Of a DNA stretch of 64,000 bases, positions 51,831 to 61,920 are shown one piece after another; position 1 is the first letter of the stretch, and every line of letters starts with the position of its first letter. The notes under the pieces are model-generated. The model ran no database searches and was not told the origin of the DNA. It saw only the letters and a program-made list of their open reading frames with translations. The DNA comes from Pocillopora verrucosa (Eukaryota > Cnidaria > Anthozoa > Scleractinia > Pocilloporidae). Both the position numbers and the translations under genes were made by a program. The DNA lies in contig NC_089313.1 in the NCBI RefSeq assembly GCF_036669915.1, positions 14,587,940 to 14,651,939 of the forward strand. Reading direction: 5' to 3'.

Positions 51831-54800
51831 TCATGTGTTCATTATACTTAGTTCTTCCTGATCTCGTTTGTCAGTCCAGTTGCTGATAACCTTTGCAAGG
51901 AAGTTATGAAATTCTTCTCTGACTGTTTCTGGTTCTTCATCCAGATTTGTCTGTATACAGGTTACTCTAGAGAGTACAGATGCTATGCAAAGGAAAAAAA
52001 TTGTTCCAAAAATGAGTATAAATAAATCAATGACGCAGTTTAATCTGTGATGTTGTGCATCAACTCTAGAAAATAATGCCAGGTTTTCTAGTTGGGGCTA
52101 TGCTAAAGTAAAGCAATCAAAGCAACTGGTATTTCATATCACTTGCACTTATTCACAAAAGTACTATAAAGTTAATCAAAGCTATAACAAAATTCTCAAA
52201 TGTGATTAGTTATCACCAGCCTGATTTCAACACTAATAGGACAGTGTACGTCTCATACTTGTAATTGGGCAGTGTAATAGGACTGAGTTGACATGTCACA
52301 CCTGTGTACATGGACAGTATGCATCATGTGCGTGTTGTTGTCATGCATTTCACTGAGTTATCTGTTGTTGTTGTTTTTTTAAATGAAAATATAATACAAC
52401 CAATGTATAATTTCTTTTTGAAATTTTGCCATAGTTTCAATTAATTGGTAACAAGAATTCATGCCATCCATTGTAATTAACTAATCGAACTCCCAATTCA
52501 CAGTCATCCAATTTTGTTAGTCACTTGACTGTAAGATTACACACCAAATTGGACTCCAATCAGTCATATTTGCATTACTTATCATGATCACTGTGTGACA
52601 CTGCCAGGTGTATTTCTACTCACAACTCCAGGAGTTTATTCCAATTTGGCATGAAGCAACAAGGTGTATAAGGGATAATAGTCATACCAAGTTACCTGGC
52701 TTACAGGGGACAAGTTACTTTAGAAACTGTGCAGCTGTGTTGGCAAGGGAAATAACAAGATAATTTGGTTTTATCAAATCAACTGAATTGATAACGCAAT
52801 TTGGCCACTATTAAGAGTTTTAAAGCTCTTGTTTTGAGCATTAATCTTTTATCAGAGCAAGTGGCTTACAGTTTGATAAGTTTCCCAAACAAGTTGTTGC
52901 TATCTTTTCCTTGATAACCACAGGAGTGAGGTAAATAGAAAATTGTGACAACAAATTGATAACAATTTGGTTTTATCAACTGAGTTGATAATGTGAATGT
53001 CTCCATAAAGAGTTACTAAAGCTGCAGACGATTTTAGCATTACTGGTAGCCCTTCGTCAGAGCTCTGAGGAAGGGCTAACATTTGAAATGTCAGCTTCAG
53101 AATTTCCTTACAGAGGCCAACTCACACTAACAACTCAGTTGGAAAAAAATTATGCTGTACCCTTGCATCACAATTTCTTAAGAAACTTACCCACCATATT
53201 CATCATGTTTTGTGACAAAGATTTATTTTGGTAATGTTACCCACAAAGCCTCAAGGACCTTGGCCAGGCTGAGTCAAAAGCCAACCTCTTTTTGAGACTA
53301 TCAATATCAAAATAAATAAAATGCTATCTTACGTATTTGTGATCTTGTTGTATCAGCAGCAGATGGTCGGCGATGAGCAAACACTATACACTGTGAATCC
53401 TTGAGTCCTTGACTTTGCACAAATTGTGTGTACCTTAAAAACAAGAGGGTTCCATAATTATTTGCAAATTCTAACTTCTTGTTAATTCTCCTCAGCTTTA
53501 TAGTTCAAACAAAGCTAAAAGTGCATGAAGAAACCCAGCTCTGGGTGGAGAGATGCTCTGTGAAGTATTATGTCCAAGAATGCAACAAAATTGACCTAAC
53601 CTGGGCTCAAACCAGCAAAAGCCAGGCTGGATTCTTGCATACAAATTATAAGATTATTGCATTTCCTATACAAGGTCTTTTAAACCTTTAACTCCCAAGA
53701 ACTGATTTTTAATTGTCCCCTCTAGTTGCTACATATTTCCATATAAACCAGTTGCAATAATTTGATGTTAAATCAGGATAATGTACTAACAATTTCTACC
53801 CTATTAGATTGAGTATTCTCATTACCTGTTGTTTGATAATGTATGGATATAATAGGGAGAAATTACATGTTAATCACTTCTGGGTTAACCCTTTACACCC
53901 TGACATCAGTTTGCAAATTCTCCATACTGTTCTATATACAATTCCTAAGGTGTTGACGAGGAGAATTTGTTTAACAATAAATAGCTCTTTTGGCTGGTGA
54001 TCATTTTCCTTATACTTGTGACCTTCATGTGCAATTCAGGTGTGATATTGTGAGGAGAAATTAGATGCTAATCACTCTTAAGGATTAATGGGTTAAGCTC
54101 AAAACAAACAAGAGGGATCATAGCATACATATATCATGCTCTAAGTTCTACCTTACCAAGTCTCTAGTTCCTTGTCATGGCTGGACTGATCAGGATTGTA
54201 AATGATTAGAACACCATTTGTGTCCTTTTGGAAAGCTGCCCAACAAGTAGAAAACCTTAAATAGGCAAAATGCTACATTTAACATACAGCAAATTGGGTT
54301 GAAATATACCCACATCATACTTAGAGAACAACAAGAAAGGATTCCTAATAACACTCTTTGAAAAAAAAGTAATTTTACCTCTCTCTGTCATTTTACATAG
54401 CAACTATACATGGTTTTAATAATAATACGATCACTCTCAAATTAGAAGCTACAGAAAGATAAAAAAAATTGCAGGCAATGATGGAATAGAATGTTATATT
54501 TCTTGCTACTGAACATCCAAAACACATGTTGGGGTAGGTTATAGCCAAATGGCTGATAGAACACTTTTCAACTGAGTGTCATACTAACAAAACCAAAGCG
54601 ATCACAAAAGCCAATTAGATGATGAGAGAATACCACAAGGAGCCACTTAGAACTCAAAGTAAAAACATCCAAACAGTGTCAGGTGCAGGAAAACTCAAGT
54701 AAATAGGACATGATAGATCTTAGTTTTATCTCATTGGTCGAGAAAGTGGCACAAATTTCCAGGACCAGTCAAAGAGCATAGTAAAACAAAACCATAGCAA

Positions 54801-57800
54801 TCTCTGACTTTTTTCAACACTCAATCAAAAACTAGTCTAACTACCATTGCCAATCCCTTGTTTCTATAGAATGATGCCACAAAGAACATGTCTAATCTGC
54901 TTGGTTCCCATGCCAGGACAACAGAGAACACTGCTTATCATCATACTGAATGTTACATATAGAAATTGCTAACAAACACTATAAGAAATTCTCTTAGGCA
55001 AAAGCACCCTGATTTTGTCCCACCTTTGGGTCATGCAACTTAATGTGTGCTTTTTAAATTACACATGCAAAAAAAAATACCAACTATAGTGAATATTAAA
55101 ATATCAGGGCTTACTTGTGATTTCCACTGCAATCCCACAACTCTACCTCACAATTAGCAGTTTTACCAGGAGATATTTCGATGCCATTGCTTTCAAACTC
55201 TAGTATCCTGTCCATTCAAAAGAAAAATGTATTCTTCTTTGGATTTTATAAATTGAGAAACAGAGACGTATGTTTTGACAGGAGATATTTCTGTACCATT
55301 GCATACAAATTCTGGTATTCTGTCCATTCAAAGGAGAAACTGAGTGTTAATCAGATTGTTTTTAAACTTTTACGTACCAACATCCATTTTCTCTCTACTT
55401 ACTGCCTTACTTTTCGCGGTCAATTAAACAGGAGAAATAGGTCTTATTCCAAAATAACACCCTCCAAATAATAACCCTATCTATTATTATCACCTGTTTA
55501 CATGATAGCTTAAACTTAGAACGAAATTACGTATTAATCACCTCTAAGATTAAAGGGGCCGAAAATTGAGAAACGTGGATCTATGGTTACGGTTTCCATG
55601 AAGACATAAAAACATGCATGAATTCAAGATACCCTCGACTTGGAAAATGTTTTGTGATCGACATTTACCTGACCCCTTGTGTTGGATGATACTCTCCTCC
55701 TGATGTTTCCGTAGCATCAGAAAGAAAATTCGCAATAACACTTTTACCACTCTGCAAAATGACATGAAAATGAAATATTTAGCACGAGCGACAACTATAC
55801 AGCTGTCGTTAAACTGAACTTAATATAGAGCCATTTCCTCCGTTCGAACGTATACCAAACTGCAAATAAAAATGTGTAATGTCAAAACTCCGTAGAAGAG
55901 AAAAGCTTTTAAATCAAAGAAACTTACCTCGCAAGGTCCCAAAACTAGAATTTTTGCCCTAAACATTCCGAGATAAACAGTCTCCTTCTTGGTTCTTCGA
56001 TCTACAAAGAGTGAATATGAGAGGATTGGGGAGAGTCAAGCTTACGTTAGGAACGCCTGGCAAATATTGTATGATCGCTAAAACGAAAACAAGAAATCTT
56101 ACATCGCGTATCTTTTTGAGAAGTATCCTTTAACAGCTTAAAGGACGTTTATAAAGGCTTTGAATCTCAGTGTTTTCTTTTCGTTTTGCTACACATGAAT
56201 TTTACCAAAATTCTCTTTAACTTTTAGGCGGTAAAATGATTCCCAAGAAACGTCCTCTTAACGGATTAAGGATGATATGAATTTCGCTTGATTCTTAACA
56301 TAGTTACATATCCTTGCTCAGGGGGTTCAATAAGTTTTTCTTAGTTGATTTGATTTTAACAAAGCTAGTCACGAGGAAAAAATCTTTTCTTCAAGACTTT
56401 TCTCCGCCACTAAGCGACTCGTCCATTTTTTGACCACTGGGGGTTCACCACTGTAAGTCCACAGAAAATAATCCTTTTTTTTCCCTCATTAATAATAAAT
56501 ATCTAACAAATAAGTTTTTTTCGCTACAACGATTAATTTTTGGTGACCATACGATAACCGTTAGAACATGAGAAAAAACACGAAACACTGCTTCTTAGAG
56601 ACGCCTGTCTAACAGAACAATAATTTAACATACGTGCATATGACAGAGACAAATCGATACATGGCTGTATAAAAAATCATAGTTTAAGAGAGAATTTGCT
56701 CTCATTTTGTAAACAACTAATACAATGCATGGAAAACCAGCGAAAATCATCTGCCTACGATGCTGCAGCTGCGAATAAAATTTAAGTTTTAAGTAGGTAC
56801 TCTGTAAGACAAAAAAGCTTCAACAACTCAATTATAGATAGGACAATTATTAAACGATTCTACAACAAATTATATGACGAGTGAATAATTTTCCCTTTTT
56901 GAGAAGTCTGTGCGATGAAGCAGGAGCTGAATCACAATACTGGGGCCCGTTTCTCGAAGGTCCCGGTAATTTATCGGGCCCTGAATGCCGTTCTGTTCAA
57001 ACCTTTTCAAACTTTTCAAACCCCAAGATTCAAGATGGGGACTTGAAAAGTTTTGAAAATTATGAAATGAAAGTATCAGCTAAAGAGACAAAATGGACTT
57101 GTCAAGGAACCAGTACCTGCTTCTCTATTCTTTAAATTTTGATTCTAAAATACAACTTCAGACCTGTTTATTTACCGGGACTTTCGAGAAACGGGCCACC
57201 AGGGTTTGAATCTGGAAATTTACATAACAACCCCTATTTGAAAAGTCTAGTTATGCTAATTCCTTTGTTTCCTTTAATTTTTATTTTTTGTATTTTCGTA
57301 TTTTTTTCAAATTTTGCAATTTTTAGCTGTTTTGACTTTTTAAAGTTTTAAAATGTCTGGAAACCGGCGGCAAACTTGTGCTTTTTCCGATGTAATTCCA
57401 ATGAAAAAACAGATAGATATACATATAATCATTCCCAATTTCGATCTAAGTTTCGTTGATTAACCAGGGTTGTTTGTATCATGAAGGATACGGGAATACT
57501 TCGATTCACAAAACGTGGTAACCTTGCGAATTGAAATAAATGATTAAGATGCTGTGGACTTGCAAAGTGAACGGTTTGATTAGCTAGCAATATTTTATAA
57601 ACAGAAAATACCAAATTGATTATGAGAAGGTGCGTCGAAACTGTATGCATAAGCGACTAATTTAAATTAAGCGACTAATTTAATTTCTTCCCACTAAAAA
57701 AATTTAAAATGTGTCATTTCGCTCAAACAGTTTTCACAGAATTCTCAGTAAGATCAGCTACCATTGAATTTGTTCATGTTTCTTTAGCTTTTCGACGTGC

Positions 57801-59196
57801 TGTTAGAGAGTACTGTATCATCTCTAAACAGAAAAGCTTTTCATAAATACCTTTGTTCTCGATTAAGCGCCTGACAAATCTAAATCAATTCTTAGCCTGG
57901 TTTTAACGTTTAAGAGAAGATTCCACAATTTCAAATTGTTTCAGTAATTGAAAACATTTTACCACTTGAATTTTACCATCTTAAGATACTTCAACCAGAA
58001 AAAACAACAATCTGCTTCCGAGTACCTGTTTTCTTTCGCCTTCGATTTGTTGGACGCCCAGCAGAGGACCTCGACAAAGTCGTGCCTGACATTTCCTTGT
58101 CACAAAAGTTATTGGAAGATTGAGCAGATCGATTACAATAATTCTGGATAAGATTGCTGGTGTCTGTGATCGATTTTTTTTAACAGGCCGGTGAAAAGCT
58201 AAAGCTTGATATGGGACCTGACAGGAAATTTTTAATAATGAATGAGCAAACGTCCGCAGCTTCTTACCCCATGCTTGCGAGACGACAAAAATACTCTGTG
58301 AAAATCAAATAAGTTCTGAGTGGCTACTTCAAATGGCCCGTTAGACTGACAGAAAAAAGTTCAAGAAAGTTTACACTTGTGCAGTCGAGGGCGCAGACAC
58401 TCGCGCCTGATTCTTCGTAAAACGCTCGGAGATTTCCCGATCTTAATTAACAAGTGACGAAAAATCGGAAGGACTCCACCTTCGGATACGACGTGAGTTG
58501 TGACGTCTGTCGCTTGGCAACAGGCAACTCAGTAATTTATGAAAGAAAACAATTCTGATTATTGTTCGCAGTAGAAATGGTGATTCTCCTTTGAAAACAA
58601 AAGGGAACTATGCAAGTTCTATTCTCGCTTTCAAAACCTGATCATACGGTTCATACTTTGCAGGATATTGGTCTCAAACTACGTCAATTCATAGCCAGAT
58701 AATTTTTCCCACTGCGTACAACTTAAATCATATCAAAAGCCGTTAAAATTCTCAAATCGCACTTTGAAGTTACGGATATAAAATAGGCCACAATTTAAGG
58801 CGCTGTTAGCATTGTGATTAAATGTTGAGCCGCTACCTTCACTAGCTTAATAAACTGATGAAACAAAAACGCCGCTGATAGAATATACGGGTTTATCGCG
58901 TTTTTTTAAGTGAATTTATCTTCGCTGGCGACATATCAGCGCGTTGTGATGTAATTAAAGTAATTTCAGTATTCAGTTGCGGGTGGATATAAAAAAAGGA
59001 AATAACAGAAATATCTTAACAAAAAAAATTGAAGCTATTTCAAAATTTCTTGTAATATTTTTCCTATCTTTAACAAAGCCAATGATATTCGGAGTAATAG
59101 TGCGAGTCTCGTGTTAAAAAGAAAACTTCCATTTTAAAAAGGACTCAGACGCTTACCTCCTCCTGGGGTTCCGTTATACATCCCACTCAAACTCAT
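51831..59196 (-). CDS. IFT22: Intraflagellar transport protein 22 (RABL5-like small GTPase)
   Basis: Exons, in transcription order: 59157-59196, 55928-56001, 55669-55751, 55115-55207, 54157-54255, 53333-53433, 51831-51982. The joined frame is 213 aa. The core starting at Met26 is 188 aa, close to human (185). P-loop GPCESGKS at residues 35-42; GVRILEFES, then VELWDCSGN (switch II DxxG-like), then GVLIIYNPD and QCIVFAHRRPS; the end EELSIMNT matches the EEMSIMT end of human IFT22. As in IFT22, the base-recognition NKxD is degenerate (AHRRP). IFT22 is a peripheral IFT-B subunit needed for cilium assembly. The first exon (MSLSGMYNGTPGG) lies 3.2 kb upstream, begins at a good ATG, ends at GT and joins in phase. 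It adds about 25 residues that human IFT22 lacks; without it, exon 55928 would start at Met26. Confidence 0.9.
52780..53160. repeat. Foldback-type repeat related to the 30021 palindrome
   Basis: AGCCCTTCGTCAGAGCTCTGAGGAAGGGCTAACAT is a local inverted repeat with the same CCCTTCGTCAGAG core as at 30021. It is followed by CAGCTTCAG, CCAACTCACAC and AACAACTCAGTTGG. Two CAACTGA(A/G)TTGATAA blocks lie to the left. Degenerate, inside the last IFT22 intron. Confidence 0.6.
53682..53888 (+). mobile_element. piggyBac-like MITE, family B
   Basis: TTTAACTCCCAAGAACTG, CCCTCTAGTTGCTACATATTTCC, AGATTGAGTATTCTCATTACC and GTTAATCACTTCTGGGTTAA. Its right TTAA is the left TTAA of the next element. Confidence 0.85.
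53885..54096 (+). mobile_element. piggyBac-like MITE, family A, forward, full length
   Basis: TTAACCCTTTACACCCTGAC to GGATTAATGGGTTAA, 212 bp. It abuts the family B copy with a single shared TTAA at 53885-53888, inside an IFT22 intron. Confidence 0.88.
54563..54833. mobile_element. MITE-like element, family C, best copy
   Basis: TTTTCAACTGAGTGTCATAC at the left and CAACACTCAATCAAAAAC at the right form imperfect terminal inverted repeats. The interior has CAAAGCGATCACAAAAGCC and GACCAGTCAAAGAGCATAG. About 270 bp, in an IFT22 intron. Confidence 0.65.
56941..57202. mobile_element. MITE-like element with GGCCCGTTTCTCGAA inverted ends
   Basis: Left end GGGGCCCGTTTCTCGAAGG plus TCCCGGTAA; right end TTTACCGGGACT plus TTCGAGAAACGGGCCACC. 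They are reverse complements over about 27 bases with one or two mismatches, 260 bp apart. The interior holds a TTTTCAAACTTTTCAAACC tract. An open frame across it is incidental. It lies in IFT22 intron 1. Confidence 0.8.
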
Positions 59197-61270
59197 CTTT
59201 AAGTTCGATGCGCGAGAAACAACAGATCACACAAAACAACGACCAAAGTGCTACAACTGCACTTAAATACGAACATGAAATTATATTGATACGGTAGAGG
59301 GGATATTCTGTGGTTGTTAAAAACCCGCAGGGTGAAAATGACATCTGTTATCGCTCTCAGAGAAGACTTCGTCAGGTATCTATATTTACTATTGGGAATT
59401 GTTGATAAGAACCCCTCACTGAAGACAGTGACAGCTGTCGCTAAGTCTACTAAGTCTCGGGGGCGGTATTAAGTATGAAAAATGAAAAATAAAAGTCGTA
59501 ATAAGGCGATTCAACAAAGCAATCTAATTTCCTTGTGTTAATGATAAGTACCGAAAGTCCACACTGCTGTAAATTTACATTTTAAATGAGGTTTTTTTTT
59601 TTTTAATCGGCCCGAATACGCTATGCGACAAATTTCGAACCAGTCCCCTAGACGGTCATGTTTCCGGTTGTTAAAGCAATTGCTTAGAAACTGACCAATA
59701 GAATTTGACAATATTTAATTATCGGGAAATTTTTTTGAAAAGAGAGTTGTTTAAATAATTCACTTGTAATTTATGTGGGACAAAAAGTTCTGATTTGAAC
59801 TCTCAAAAGGTTTAGCCATCTTTCGTTTGATTTAAAAGGATGTTCCAGAATGAATATCGGGAAAGTTTATATCGAGCAGGAGCCCATTACTTATGGGCTC
59901 CTGTTTTGAGGTATTTCGAACGATATGTTTAAAAATACCACGAAAATCTCTAGAATTTTTGTCTTTGTTGCTCCTCTTTCGTTTCTACAGAAAGCTATGT
60001 TGGAGACAAACGTGGGAAGAGGTCAAAGCATGAGAGACAGACAGGATGATTCTCCAAGGCCTGGGCGAGGGGTTGGGTACTAAAGGAGTCTGCATCGATA
60101 CTTCGTCGCAAAACCCGGCTCGAACGGCGAAGTCCCCGAGCGTGCGTGCGATAGGAGCGTGAAAGATCTCGAAGACCTCTCGTGCGTTTGCTTCCCTAAT
60201 CGTCCGGATTTGAGACCCACGAGCTTCACGGGTAATTTTCAATGTTGGTAGTAAATACAGAAAGATGTTTTTCCGTCTTATCACGAGAGTAGGAAATAGA
60301 GAAAAAAATATATTATTCTAAAGAAGTCCATACTTAAATTGCGACTTGCGTTGTCATAGATGCCTAAGCTTGAAGCTTATTTATTCATTGCGCAGCCATA
60401 ATGTCAAACTGACATCTTTTGAGTTTCCACCTGGGAAGGCTGTAGAATTGATTAACTTTTGATAATACCATATCGGCTAGCCTCATTAAGTTTGAAAACT
60501 GAATCAATGTTCGTAAGCCTATGGAATAATTGTTTTGTTTCGAACACATTTATTCGTTGAAATATTGACAATTACTTCATGCTTTGCCGGACTGACTCGT
60601 TTTCTTTCTAGTTTGATTACGCATGAAGAGGTTCCATATACATGGTGTTGTTAATTCGATAACATTTACATTGTTTTTTTTTCCTTTTCTTTCAAACGAT
60701 TGTTTTCATTCACGAAAAAAAAAAACGTTGAGAAGCATATCTCATTTTAGATAGCTGTAACGGAGTCTGCTGTGGATTGAACGACTTCAATGTAGCTCTG
60801 TTTATAACCAAATCTACAAAATGCAAATTTGTTGCAACAAAAAAAAAACCGGCCAAGAGCAATGAATTTTTCAAAGAGGGTGTTTTTAATTACCAAAGTC
60901 AGGTGGTTAATTCAAGTTTGTTGTTAAGAATTAAAAATCTCTGAAAAAGCACAGTTTATCCTATGCGTCTGTTATTCAATTTCTTTCCATTTTAGATGCT
61001 GTGATTTTTATTTCTCAGATGGATCTGAAATCATTTAGCGTTTATCAATTACTGTTGAGGTGATGTCAAAATGAAGTCGTATGAACCTGTCTGGCAATAA
61101 CATTATGGATCCTTCCTTAAGTTGGTCTTTAAATTTGATTTTTGGAATTTTTTGTTATTCAGAAAGTCAATCGTTGATTCTTTAGTTTCCCTCTTCTGCA
61201 GTCAATAGGTATCGAATTGAAACGACCAGTTCGACAATTTTACGAAAGTCCATGACAAAGAACATATTAC
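59197..61270. other. Upstream of IFT22; mostly unannotated
   Basis: It contains the IFT22 promoter side and a GC-richer open segment at 59985-60276 (listed with the next entry). The rest is AT-rich with no recognised gene, RNA or repeat. Confidence 0.4.
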
Positions 61271-61413
61271 TTACTTATATTGCTTGTATCTTTGTCTCCT
61301 TTAGCAGTTCGTCTGGAGCGCCTTTCTGGAGTCGGCGAACGGTTACTTGCAGCCGATCGATTGTGTTTTGGCTTCAGATCACGGGCACTGTTTTCGATGG
61401 GTTTTGTCGACAT
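59985..61413 (-). CDS. Possible two-exon gene of unknown function, or alternative IFT22 first exon
   Basis: An exon-like segment starts at ATG 61413 and encodes a basic, Ser/Arg-rich stretch (NRSPTPERRSRRTAKGDKD). It has two possible donors. Donor at 61271 (phase 2) joins in frame to an acceptor with a fair pyrimidine tract before 60276, opening 97 codons to a stop at 59985, containing EANAREVFEIFHAPI and DEVSMQTPLVPNPSPRPW. Donor at 61275 (GTAAGT, phase 1) instead joins in phase to the IFT22 exon at 56001, which would make it an alternative first exon. No family recognised. The locally raised GC of 59985-60276 supports coding. Either model is weak. Confidence 0.3.
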
Positions 61414-61920
61414 GACGAAAACAAAAATCTTACAGATCGAAATTAAGCACCATTTGTTATTGAATATTCAATAAGCGAGCTCTACAAAGACGGCTTTGAC
61501 GTTTGTGTCTCAAGTTGGTAAATTTAATTTAATCAAACGTATTCAGCTTTGTTGTGATAGTCTTCCGCTACCGGCTGATGACTGGTGACATCCGTCCCTG
61601 TTTACAACAGTTTATCAGTTCTATTTGTCAGTGTCAAGCGTTTGTTTGAAAACCGTATTGATATCACAAAACTTAGCCAATAGAAGTTCTCCCTTTTCGT
61701 ACCGAAATGATGTTTATTCTCTTATTTATACGAAAAATGACGATATATCGTCCTCGTCGGTTAAACAAAACGTTCAACTCTTTTCTATCCGAATGGGGAA
61801 AAACTGAATACAGCTTTGAAAATTAAAAATATCCCATACTAGCAAAACTCATCGATAAGATTAAAGCGGTCTGAAGATTGATTGATTTGCACAGGGATAT
61901 AGAATATACTTCTCAAATAA

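Noticed and set aside
56881..57135. 84-codon + strand frame
   Set aside because: It runs through the GGCCCGTTTCTCGAA inverted-repeat element and its low-complexity interior, so it is repeat-derived.
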